Positions 39,501 through 46,543 are shown, numbered from the stretch's first letter. The stretch is 64,000 bases of DNA from Bacteroidales bacterium (GCA_017523725.1 JAFWVY010000016.1:1-64000), one strand, 5' to 3'. Made by a program: numbers and translations. Notes: generated by a model from the sequence alone, not told the origin.

Positions 39501-41324
39501 CGCAACCGTGCCTTGATGATGGCAGGTTACGCGCGTATCCGGCCTATCATGATCACGTCCATCACCACCATTATCGCTATGATGCCTATGGCGATGGGAA
39601 CGAGCGAATACGCCGGCGCGGTCGGCGCGCCGTTCGCGGTGACGGTCATCGGCGGTCTGTCGTTCTCCACACTGCTGACGCTGGTCTTCATCCCGACCAT
39701 CTATGTCGGTCTGGAAAATGCACTGGCCTGGTATCGTGGACTTTCGCGCAAGATGCACCTCATCCACATTGCCATCTTCCTGGTCGGCCTGCTGCTCATC
39801 CTGCGGCATGTGGACGGCCCGTACATGAAGATGTTGTATGCCTTCCTGCTCTTCCTCCTCATCCCGGGCGTCACCTATTTCGCCCAGACGAGTCTGCGGA
39901 GTGCCAACTCGACGCTCATCGGTCCCGACGATCCGCTGCACATTGTCATCGGCAACCTGGTCAAGATCTACGACCGCAGCGGTCAGGTGTATCGCGAATG
40001 GCAGAGCGGCCAGAAAATACGCGAACGTCTCGGCCTGGCCAAGGAGTTCTATACCTGGCGGGACTTCAACAACTTCATCTGGCAGATTCCGCTTCTGATA
40101 TTCTTGATTTACTTCGCGTTCTTCTTTATCAAGCAGAAAGCCTGGATGTTTATCCTCGCCCACATCATCTATTTCTTCGTCCTGTCGCTGGGCGACTGCT
40201 TCAAGTCGTATCTGACCAACAATGGTCATCCGCGTGCGGCCAAGACGTTGGGCAAGATTTTGTTCTGGGTGGTGCCGTACATTATTCTGTACATCTTCTT
40301 CAAGAAATGGGACAGTATCGGTCTTGTGGCGCTGGTGGGTATCTTCTGGACCCTCGCGCTGGTCATCTACACCATCTCCAACTACCTCTATAACAATGAT
40401 ATCAATATCAACCGTATAGAGGGCCGCTTCAGCAATCTCCGCCGCGGTTTCTACCGGACCATCAAACAGATTCCGGTGGTCGGCAAACGCCGTGTGCCGT
40501 TCAAGGCGCTGAAGGGTGTTTCGTTTGAGATTACGACGGGTATGATCGGTCTGCTTGGCCCGAACGGTGCCGGTAAGTCCACCTTCATGCGTATCATCAC
40601 CGGTATTCTGGAACAGAGTTACGGCAAGATATGGATCAACGGGTTCGACACGCAGGTTTACCGCGAAGAGCTCCAGTACCTCATCGGCTTCCTGCCCCAG
40701 GAATTCGGTATGTACGAAAGCATGTCGCCTGTCCAGTTCCTGGAATACATCGGTATCCTGAAGGGGTTGACCGACAAGCAGGTTCGCGACGAGCGCATCG
40801 AATATGTGCTCAAGTCGGTCCATATGTGGGAAAAGAAGGATGACAAGATCGGATCCTTCTCCGGCGGTATGAAACAGCGTATCGGTATTGCCCTCATCCT
40901 GTTGCACCTGCCGCGCATCCTTGTGGTGGACGAACCGACCGCAGGTCTCGACCCGCGCGAGAGAATCCGCTTCAGGAACCTGCTGGTGGAACTGAGCCGC
41001 GACCGTATCGTCATCTTCTCGACACACATTATCGAGGATATCTCTTCGTCCTGCAACCAGGTGGTTGTCATCAACAAGGGCGAACTGAAGTACTTCGGCA
41101 ATCCGCGTGACATGGTGGAATATGCCGAAGGCAAGATCTGGCAGTTCTACGTCACGCTCGAAGAGTTCGACGCCATGCCCGACAAGCAGATGATCATCCA
41201 TCACATCCAAGACGGCGACAGACTGCGCGTCCGTTACGTCGCGGGCAGCAAACCCACGCCGGACGCCGTGCTCGTGGAACCGAACCTCGAAGACGCTTAT
41301 CTCTGTATGTTGAAAGGCATCTGA
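36588..41324 (+). CDS. RND permease fused to an ABC ATPase (1578 aa)
   Basis: A single continuous frame with three parts. Residues 1 to about 1045 are a complete RND permease (starts MQFLINRKITIFMLFLGITI), with TM4 reading Asp397-Ser398 and TM10 Asn953-Asn954. Residues about 1050-1290 contain six further hydrophobic helices (for example IHIAIFLVGLLLIL, WMFILAHIIYFFVLSLGDCF, ILFWVVPYIILYIFF). Residues about 1300-1578 are a full ABC ATPase: Walker A GPNGAGKST from Gly1324, Q-loop LPQEF, signature FSGGMKQR near 1422, Walker B ILVVDEPTAGLD, H-loop STHIIED. All ATP motifs are intact. A seven-residue polyasparagine run (775-781) sits in the second periplasmic loop. I know no characterised RND-ABC fusion of this kind. 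Confidence 0.92.
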   Translation: MQFLINRKITIFMLFLGITILGVVSYKQLAVELLPDSELPQLYVSVSARSEVDPAYLESQAVVYVEGLLATVEGIEEMETRITTRSANIEVSFNQHINLNYTYLKLQERIKEANNTLGDDFTVSVSKVNTNTVSNNFMELQVRGSGGADRVRHIVEESIADELLNIDGIATVSVFGGRQRTIEVQLNQDECDALNLTTQRIASSITSNSNGRTYLGHVDDLQTRYYVYLTAEYKDVTDIENVVVANGPILLKDIANVYFGVQEETTISRINGKEAVSVSLVNDAQSNAIELSHRVIATIETLNERLRPLDIEMVVQTNSAESMEENINQIISLALTGGLLAVFILWVFLRNLRLVILVAFSIPISVYAAFNFFYAFGITLNSLTLVGMALAIGMLLDSSVVVLDNVYRLASKGLSADKAVVQGTSEVWRSIVASTLTTIVIFVPFIFTSNYMIRLLGVQVGTSIISTLLMSLLVALIFIPSLLHLFLKKFEASKDKTVFVESLNIRQRFMQIYTVILKTAIRHPAITIFSAIFLLVVSLMLALSVNINSLTTVEADQFNVYITMPSGSTLEATDIVTETFEESLIDILEIQDVTSRIQEGEAVVGITLKENFEKIAKRDIAAVKSEVERRAWQIRTADISLSESMASQSFSSNSSGSINFMRMLGIGENRERIVLKGRDFEVMQLVAEEIEYYLGEMENINSVWTSSSSNSPEAHLTFDQVMMAQYELTQQNVISSLNSANQASTGSMSSGASLTLKDETYDITITTETDDEETNNNNNNNRRGGSRASMSLNQLKETLVENASGAMYPLNNIAGVTLTSGKSTIRRVNQEKLIEIYYTFPSEAQESKTLLEAYRLEVDEFMDGYELPAGVAAEIVHEEDEYAEFKFLIFAAVLLIYMILASVFESVVMPFLLMLTIPLAAIGSLLGLVITGNSLLSANTLIGFLILLGVVVNNGIILVDYTNILRSRGYRRNRALMMAGYARIRPIMITSITTIIAMMPMAMGTSEYAGAVGAPFAVTVIGGLSFSTLLTLVFIPTIYVGLENALAWYRGLSRKMHLIHIAIFLVGLLLILRHVDGPYMKMLYAFLLFLLIPGVTYFAQTSLRSANSTLIGPDDPLHIVIGNLVKIYDRSGQVYREWQSGQKIRERLGLAKEFYTWRDFNNFIWQIPLLIFLIYFAFFFIKQKAWMFILAHIIYFFVLSLGDCFKSYLTNNGHPRAAKTLGKILFWVVPYIILYIFFKKWDSIGLVALVGIFWTLALVIYTISNYLYNNDININRIEGRFSNLRRGFYRTIKQIPVVGKRRVPFKALKGVSFEITTGMIGLLGPNGAGKSTFMRIITGILEQSYGKIWINGFDTQVYREELQYLIGFLPQEFGMYESMSPVQFLEYIGILKGLTDKQVRDERIEYVLKSVHMWEKKDDKIGSFSGGMKQRIGIALILLHLPRILVVDEPTAGLDPRERIRFRNLLVELSRDRIVIFSTHIIEDISSSCNQVVVINKGELKYFGNPRDMVEYAEGKIWQFYVTLEEFDAMPDKQMIIHHIQDGDRLRVRYVAGSKPTPDAVLVEPNLEDAYLCMLKGI

Positions 41325-41396
41325 TGCACAACGGAACCGGCCGTGCTCCCCTTCGGGCGGCGGCGCGGCCGGGACCATTAAACGAAAAGAAAGACT

Positions 41397-42092
41397 ATGA
41401 AGAATTTTCTCAAAGTACTCCCGAATCTGATTCAGTACAATTTGAAGGTGATATTCGGCAGCAAGTTCATCTGGTTCATCCTGGCGGCGCTGGCGTTCTT
41501 CGTCATCTTCATGATCAACGGCATCTCCTCCGGCGAGGTGGTGCAGGAGTCGATGGTTTACAGCATCATGTTCTTTCCCGGCATCCTGCTGATCTTCTAT
41601 CCTACCGTCTACTGCATGCAGAGCGATGAGGACACGCGTATTCTCGAGATCCTGTTCTGTATCCCGAACTACCGCTACAAGGTCTGGTTGTTCCGCCTGG
41701 TGATGGTGTATTTCATTTTCTACATTTTCCTGGTGCTCTTCTCGTATCTGGCCACCTATCTGCTGTATCCCGTGGAAGAGTTCACCATGGCCGCACAGAT
41801 GATGTTCCCGTTGCTTTTCCTGGGTAACATGGCATTCATGATGTCCACCTTCCTGAAGAGCGGCAATGCGACGGCAGTGGTCATGATCGTGCTGGGCATC
41901 CTGTTCGTGACGATGGGTTCCGGCCAGGTTTATTACAACCTGCAGCTCAACCCCTTCGATCCGCCGAGCAACATGCACGAATTGCTGTGGAGCAACCTGC
42001 TTCTGAAGAACCGGCTGTTCCTGGCCATCGGGGCCGTCATTTTCCTGCTGATGGGATTGCTGAACCTGCAGAAACGCGAGCGTTTCGTGTAG
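41397..42092 (+). CDS. ABC-2 type permease closing the RND-ABC operon
   Basis: A 231-residue membrane protein with six hydrophobic helices (FIWFILAALAFFVIFMI, SIMFFPGILLIFYPTVYCM, VMVYFIFYIFLVLFSYLATY, MFPLLFLGNMAFMMSTFL, ATAVVMIVLGILFVTM, FLAIGAVIFLLMGLLNL). The stretch CMQSDEDTRILEILFCIP after TM2 is the cytoplasmic coupling-helix pattern of ABC-2 permeases. It is the natural membrane partner of the ATPase fused to the preceding RND protein. It lies 72 bases after that gene, and the operon then ends at a strong terminator. Confidence 0.87.
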   Translation: MKNFLKVLPNLIQYNLKVIFGSKFIWFILAALAFFVIFMINGISSGEVVQESMVYSIMFFPGILLIFYPTVYCMQSDEDTRILEILFCIPNYRYKVWLFRLVMVYFIFYIFLVLFSYLATYLLYPVEEFTMAAQMMFPLLFLGNMAFMMSTFLKSGNATAVVMIVLGILFVTMGSGQVYYNLQLNPFDPPSNMHELLWSNLLLKNRLFLAIGAVIFLLMGLLNLQKRERFV

Positions 42093-42110
42093 GGGAGACC
42101 GATAAAGAAA

Positions 42111-42145
42111 AAAGAGGATGCTCTTGGTGAGCATCCTCTTTTTTT
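42111..42145. terminator. Bidirectional terminator between the RND-ABC operon and ssrA
   Basis: AAAGAGGATGCTC (42111-42123) pairs perfectly with 42129-42141 around TTGGT, with T runs on both strands. It ends the plus-strand operon and the minus-strand tmRNA gene. Confidence 0.92.
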
Positions 42146-42146
42146 G

Positions 42147-42539
42147 TGGAGATGGCGGGAGTCGAACCCGCGTCCAAACAAGAAACAGACAAGCTTTCTA
42201 CATGCTTATTCATCCGTTGTTTTTCGTGTGACAGCCGGAGAATGACACCCAACGGCCACCTTAGCTCCTGAAATCTGACTGCCGTTCCGGAGCACCGCGG
42301 CAGCGGTCCCGAACTCATGAGCGCCTCCTGGTCGGGAACCGTCGGGCGTGGTTCCCGGGAAACGTCTTGTCTCCTCACCTTGTGTGGAGATTAAGCCAAA
42401 CCTACTGAACTTCGATTAGGCAGCAAGAGCGTAATTGTATTCGCCTTTTATTGTTCTGCAACCCGGATTAACGAGACGTATCGCGTGGCTCGGCATGCTT
42501 ACCAGCCCATTTACCTTGCTGTCAAAACCAGGCATCCCC
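42147..42539 (-). ncRNA. ssrA: Transfer-messenger RNA (tmRNA)
   Basis: A 393-nt tmRNA that frees stalled ribosomes and tags incomplete proteins. The 5' end reads GGGGATGCCTGGTTTTGACA on the minus strand and pairs with the 3' end CATCTCC plus discriminator A, giving a seven-pair acceptor stem. The T arm is GGTTCGACTCCCGCC. The tag frame reads GEYNYALAA then TAA at 42445-42416. CCA is not encoded after the discriminator (CAA follows), so it must be added enzymatically. Pseudoknot details were not worked out. Confidence 0.93.
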
Positions 42540-42552
42540 GATAAATGGACTG

Positions 42553-42560
42553 CAAAGATA
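42553..42560 (-). promoter_or_regulatory. Promoter -7 element of ssrA
   Basis: Minus-strand TATCTTTG is an exact match, 13 bases before the mature 5' end at 42539. Confidence 0.65.
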
Positions 42561-42880
42561 GATTTTTCCGGAATAATCTTCATCCGGTCATCCGCTTTTT
42601 TTGCGTGTGCCGGAAAAAGTGTATTTTCGGGCAATAAACGGGACAGAATTCCGTTTTCAGAATGAATCGAAACGGACGCGTATGAATCAAAACTTTACTC
42701 TTTGTTTTTTCGGGGTTTCGTCGGTCGTTCGCGGAAACGGAACCGTCAACGCTTTGCACGGCGCAGACAGCAGTGAGGGGCTCGAAAAGCTCCTTGCCGA
42801 AGCGGCTGTTTCGCCATCCGGGCGTGTGATGGATGCTGTCTCGGCATACGCCCGTTTGGCGTTGCGCAACAGACCGTCCG
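42561..42880. other. Interval between ssrA promoter and rluD
   Basis: About 320 bases without a convincing gene. Open frames cross it on both strands (one would be 72 residues from 42682), but none has a recognisable family or promoter. A TTACTCTTTG at 42694-42703 resembles a -7 box with one extra spacer base and could start the rluD transcript. Confidence 0.5.
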
Positions 42881-44002
42881 ATGACCACGTTCAATCCTGA
42901 CATGCTGGCGGCCGAAGACCGGCTTCCAACCGATATCCCCGGTGTGGATTCGTTGCCTGACACGCCTGTGTCAGACGATGAGGAAGGCGTGCTCTATGAG
43001 CATTTCCACCTCACTGTTGACAAGGGACAGGCCATGTTGCGCATTGACAAGTTCCTGACTTCCAAAATGGAGCATGTCTCCAGAAACAAGGTGCAACTGG
43101 CGGCTGCCGCCGGATGCATCCGGGTCAACGGCATGCCGGTCAAGTCGAACTATAAAGTCAAACCTCTGGATGACATCTCCATCCTGCTGCCTCACCCGCC
43201 ACGCGACACCGAACTCATTCCTGAGAACATTCCCGTTGATGTGGTGTACGAAGACGATGACTTGATGGTGGTGAACAAGCCTGCCGGCATGGTGGTCCAT
43301 CCGGCGCACGGCAATTACACGGGCACACTGGTGAATGCGCTGGCTTACTATCTGCGCGACCTGCCTCTCTTTCAATCGGGTGAGATGCGGCCGGGACTGG
43401 TCCATCGCATCGACAAGGATACATCGGGACTGCTTGTCATTGCCAAGAATGAATATGCGCTCAGCGTCCTTGCGCGACAGTTTTTCGAGCATACCACCGA
43501 CCGCCGTTACCAGGCGTTGGTCTGGGGAGATTTTGATGCCGACGAAGGCACGATAACCGGTCATATCGGGCGTAATCCGAAGGACCGCAAGCAGATGTTC
43601 GTCTTTCCGGATGGCAGTGACGGCAAACCTGCGGTGACACATTACCGTGTGCTGGAACGATTTGGATATACCACCCTTGTGGAATGCCGGCTCGAAACCG
43701 GCCGGACGCACCAGATCCGTGTGCATTTCAAGTACATCGGACATCCGCTTTTCGGCGACAAGACCTACGGCGGCGACCAGATCCTGCGGGGAACCGTCTA
43801 TGCCCGCTACCGTCAGTTCGTCCAGAACTGTTTCGACCTGCTTCCCCGGCAGGCTTTGCATGCCAAGACACTCGCTTTCACTCATCCGACCACCGGCGAA
43901 CGCATGCAGTTTGATTCCGTGCTGCCCGATGACCTGACCGCGGTGCTGCAGAAATGGCGTCAGTATGCCGCACATGCCATGTCTTCCGGCATGGCGGAGT
44001 GA
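42881..44002 (+). CDS. rluD: RluA-family 23S rRNA pseudouridine synthase
   Basis: A 373-residue pseudouridine synthase that modifies U residues in 23S rRNA. An S4 RNA-binding domain spans about residues 50-110 (MLRIDKFLTSKMEHVSRNKVQ). The catalytic motif is HRIDKDTSGLLV with Asp178 as the nucleophile, and RTHQIRVHF completes the active site. Length and S4 domain fit RluD best. In-frame ATGs also occur at 42833 and 42902; 42881 gives the N-terminal extension length usual in this group, but the choice is not decided by a promoter. Confidence 0.92.
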   Translation: MTTFNPDMLAAEDRLPTDIPGVDSLPDTPVSDDEEGVLYEHFHLTVDKGQAMLRIDKFLTSKMEHVSRNKVQLAAAAGCIRVNGMPVKSNYKVKPLDDISILLPHPPRDTELIPENIPVDVVYEDDDLMVVNKPAGMVVHPAHGNYTGTLVNALAYYLRDLPLFQSGEMRPGLVHRIDKDTSGLLVIAKNEYALSVLARQFFEHTTDRRYQALVWGDFDADEGTITGHIGRNPKDRKQMFVFPDGSDGKPAVTHYRVLERFGYTTLVECRLETGRTHQIRVHFKYIGHPLFGDKTYGGDQILRGTVYARYRQFVQNCFDLLPRQALHAKTLAFTHPTTGERMQFDSVLPDDLTAVLQKWRQYAAHAMSSGMAE

Positions 44003-44065
44003 CTTTTCCTTCATTTTTTTTTGAAAAATTCTGTGATAAATATTCGTAATATAAAAATAATTCTA

Positions 44066-44073
44066 TACATTTG
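44066..44073 (+). promoter_or_regulatory. Promoter -7 element of the NVEAL cassette
   Basis: TACATTTG is an exact match; TTCG at 44043-44046 sits 19 bases upstream as a -33-like element. The leader to the first gene is about 115 bases. Confidence 0.6.
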
Positions 44074-44091
44074 CAGGTAGAAACCAATTAA

Positions 44092-44139
44092 AAGGAGGTG
44101 TGCCTGACAAACGATCCAGATATCCTGACGGACTGTTGA
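44092..44139 (+). promoter_or_regulatory. Possible leader peptide with a strong Shine-Dalgarno-like sequence
   Basis: AAGGAGGTG at 44092-44100 is nearly fully complementary to the 16S rRNA 3' end, rare in this phylum. It is 93 bases from the NVEAL ATG, too far to serve it. A GTG overlapping it opens a 13-codon frame ending TGA at 44139, but the spacing is too short for a classical start. Function is unproven. Confidence 0.25.
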
Positions 44140-44193
44140 AATGATACACACAGTCTTCATTATGACAACATTATCAATTAAAACGAGAAAACA

Positions 44194-44571
44194 ATGAAAA
44201 AATTTAAAATGTTAGTGCCCGCTTTGATCCTGTTCGCGGCACTGAATGTTACCTACAGAATGGTCAACAGGACAGAAAACAGCCTTTCACTGCTGATGTC
44301 GGCTGTTGAGAAGGCCGAGGCATCCAGCGAATATGCCGGTACAGAGTCTTTTTCCAAGTTGAAACGGTACACCTGCGTACTGCCTGGCAATGCCTACACT
44401 TCGAACACGGGCGTACACGGAAACGTCGGCTTCAATGGCGAATGGAGCTTTGGTGCCAACGGGGACGGCTATGTGACGATACAGGGTAGTCAGGGTTATT
44501 ATACAGATTGCAAGTTTACCCTGTTCAGAAAGTGCAACCGTTCTGAGATTGATTTTTCCTGCCGACAGTAG
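44194..44571 (+). CDS. NVEAL-family small exported protein
   Basis: A 125-residue secreted protein of the NVEAL type found in Bacteroidales beside 6-bladed beta-propeller genes. The N-terminus MKKFKMLVPALILFAALNVTYRM is a signal-like helix; LSLLMSAVEKAEASSEYA corresponds to the region that gives the family its name (N-V-E-A-L pattern, here diverged). The C-terminal half is Gly/Tyr/Cys-rich with three cysteines (YTCVLPG, DCKF, RKCNR, FSCRQ). Function is unknown; small size, cysteines and its place before a propeller lipoprotein suggest an exported peptide. A terminator-like hairpin separates it from the next gene. Confidence 0.7.
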   Translation: MKKFKMLVPALILFAALNVTYRMVNRTENSLSLLMSAVEKAEASSEYAGTESFSKLKRYTCVLPGNAYTSNTGVHGNVGFNGEWSFGANGDGYVTIQGSQGYYTDCKFTLFRKCNRSEIDFSCRQ

Positions 44572-44617
44572 GACGTTTCTGATTGTTTGATTCGGATTCA
44601 GTAAGTCTTGATGGTTT

Positions 44618-44654
44618 TTTCCGGTCGCTTCAAGCGGCCGGAAAGACTTTTTTA
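44618..44654 (+). terminator. Hairpin terminator between the NVEAL and propeller genes
   Basis: An 11-pair stem (44618-44628 with 44634-44644, one G-U) with loop TTCAA, then six T residues at 44648-44653. It ends 11 bases before the next ATG, so it would work as a partial terminator that favours the small first gene. Confidence 0.7.
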
Positions 44655-44664
44655 TCATTTGATT

Positions 44665-45858
44665 ATGAAAATGTTGACTAAAAGTGTCGCGATGTCACTC
44701 CTGATGTTGTGCATCGGTCTGTCTGCCGGCTGCCGGCAGAAATCGACGGAGTCGTTCAATACGGAAGGTGCCGTCAGGATACAGGTGCCGGACCGGGCCT
44801 ATGAACCGGCCGACCTGCGGGATGTTTTCGAAGGACCTGTGCGTATGGTACCGCTCGAAACGACCGCTCCGAGCCTGATTGCCAATGTGGAGAAGGTACT
44901 GTATGATGCCACGGAACAGCTTTATTTTCTGATGGATACACGGATGGGACGCTGCGTGCAGATTTTCTCAGCCGATGGCAGGCATGTGGGTGCCGTCAAG
45001 CGCATCGGCCGCGGACCTGGCGAGTTCGACCGGCCTACCGACATGTCTCTCGATCTTTCCCGATGGGAACTTCACATCTATGCGCAGAACAGTTCCAAGA
45101 TTATCCGGAACGACTATGCCGGCCGTTATCTCGACGAACAGCATGTCAAATATTATCCGAACGATTTCGCCATCCACGACGGCCATTATCTGCTCAGCAT
45201 GTTCAACCAGCTGGTGTCGTTGCGTCATCCGCGTTACAATCTCTATGTCACTGATTATGGTTTTTCGACGCCCAAAGGACATTTTGTCCAGGAACGTGAC
45301 AAGGAGAAGTATGGTGACGGACCAGCGTTCAATCTGTGGCCGGCCTGGGACGGCAGCGTCCTCTATGTGCCGCCGCATGCCGCCCGGATTTACCGGATCG
45401 GGCACGGCGATGCGGTTTCGCTGGCCTACGATGTGGATTTCGGGACGCATGCCCTGCCTGAGAGTTTCTTTCGCGAAGGCTATTCAGAGGAACAGTTCTT
45501 TCTTGAACGGCGAAATCGGACTTTTGCTTATGACCTGACCTCGCTCTTCGAGAATGAACGCTATCTCATCGGCTCTTTCACCTCTGGGACGACACTCTGT
45601 ACATTTATTTACTCCAAGGCAACCGGCAGAACCAAGGTTATGGCAGGCCTCTATGCGCGCTTGGATACGCCGGTCGGCTACAAACCGTTCGGGTTGAACG
45701 AGGCGGACGAGGTGCTATGGCTGGTCGATGCCCGTGCTTTCTCGGCGGCTGCACGACGTCCGGATGACATTCCGGACGGGACGTTCAAGGATTTTGCCGC
45801 CCGGATTTCGGATGCGGATAATCCGGTGATGGTATGGTACAAGATTAAACCGTTCTGA
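44665..45858 (+). CDS. 6-bladed beta-propeller lipoprotein
   Basis: A 397-residue lipoprotein of the Bacteroidales 6-bladed beta-propeller (BF3164-like) family. The signal ends in CIGLSAGC, then RQKS, so Cys is the lipidated residue. Propeller features include RMVPLETTAPSLI at the start of blade one, a calcium/turn motif GRHVGAVKRIGRGPGEFDRPTDMSLD that is the family hallmark, and repeating strand patterns to the C-terminus. Substrate is unknown. The start at 44665 is chosen because upstream in-frame ATGs lie within the hairpin. The stop is separated by one base from the thiol protein gene. Confidence 0.88.
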   Translation: MKMLTKSVAMSLLMLCIGLSAGCRQKSTESFNTEGAVRIQVPDRAYEPADLRDVFEGPVRMVPLETTAPSLIANVEKVLYDATEQLYFLMDTRMGRCVQIFSADGRHVGAVKRIGRGPGEFDRPTDMSLDLSRWELHIYAQNSSKIIRNDYAGRYLDEQHVKYYPNDFAIHDGHYLLSMFNQLVSLRHPRYNLYVTDYGFSTPKGHFVQERDKEKYGDGPAFNLWPAWDGSVLYVPPHAARIYRIGHGDAVSLAYDVDFGTHALPESFFREGYSEEQFFLERRNRTFAYDLTSLFENERYLIGSFTSGTTLCTFIYSKATGRTKVMAGLYARLDTPVGYKPFGLNEADEVLWLVDARAFSAAARRPDDIPDGTFKDFAARISDADNPVMVWYKIKPF

Positions 45859-45859
45859 G

Positions 45860-46543
45860 ATGGGGCGCAGAATGGGCCGGACGATGGGCATTGCGGCGGC
45901 ATTGCTGCTCGCCCTGGCCGGGAATTTCGTGTGGTTGTCCGAGAAACGGCATGCTGTCTTCCGGGAGGCTTCCTGGCGGGCGCTCGATTCGTTGGCGTAC
46001 CAGGCGACGGAGTTGAAAACCTATCAGACGCAGTCGATGCAGATGTTGTTCCATGTTGACGGACAGTCGATAGATACCTTCACGCTCGCTGACACTCAGG
46101 GAAACCGTTACACGCTGGCCGAATGGATACAACGGTTCTGTCCGGAACTGGCTTCGGAGGACATGTCGCCGGTTGTTCCACCGGCAGGGAAAAATCGCCG
46201 GGAACCGTCTGTGCTGGTATTCCGCTATACGGAATTGGACTGCATGACGTGTACGGAGCGGCAGATTGCCTTGATGCAGCAGGCATGCCGGCAATATCCC
46301 GGATTCAAGTGCGTCATTTTCACGACCTACGCCCATGAGGCGCTGCTCTGGCAGTTCGTGCGGATGAACCAGTTGGATATTCCCATCTTCCAGGTGCCGG
46401 CGGACGCTGTGTTCGGCGGGGTGGGCGTCCCGTTTTATTTCGTGATGGACGCATCGCTGCGCTATCGGCACGTGTTCGTGCCCAACAAGTCGTTTGAGGA
46501 ATTGGCCGTGGATTACCTGACAGCGCTGGCGAAACCTGACTAA
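45860..46543 (+). CDS. Membrane-anchored thioredoxin-like protein
   Basis: A 227-residue protein. An N-terminal hydrophobic helix (IAAALLLALAGNFVWL) anchors it with the rest outside the cytoplasm. A region resembling redoxin folds follows: PSVLVFRYTELDCMTCTERQIALM contains a CxxC (Cys-Met-Thr-Cys) at the start of a helix, like a thioredoxin active site with a Met-Thr centre, and the later GVGVPFYFVMDASLRYRHVF has the cis-proline strand of thioredoxins. It forms a set with the NVEAL and propeller genes and likely handles the cysteines of an exported protein, which is inference. It overlaps the convergent tex gene by 4 bases. Confidence 0.7.
   Translation: MGRRMGRTMGIAAALLLALAGNFVWLSEKRHAVFREASWRALDSLAYQATELKTYQTQSMQMLFHVDGQSIDTFTLADTQGNRYTLAEWIQRFCPELASEDMSPVVPPAGKNRREPSVLVFRYTELDCMTCTERQIALMQQACRQYPGFKCVIFTTYAHEALLWQFVRMNQLDIPIFQVPADAVFGGVGVPFYFVMDASLRYRHVFVPNKSFEELAVDYLTALAKPD

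Noticed and set aside
38547-42134. A 1195-residue open frame on the minus strand opposite the RND-ABC fusion and the last permease
   Set aside because: It is antisense to two strongly supported genes, is rich in His/Gln/Asp/Arg as expected from the reverse complement of GC-rich codons, has no signal or family motif, and runs through the terminator region.
42682-42900. A 72-residue frame (from MNQNFTLCFFGVSS) before rluD
   Set aside because: No known family, no promoter at the right distance, and it overlaps the rluD start region. It stays possible but unsupported.
42580-42963. A 127-residue minus-strand frame upstream of ssrA
   Set aside because: It crosses the rluD start and has Ser/Arg-rich shadow composition and no recognisable domain.
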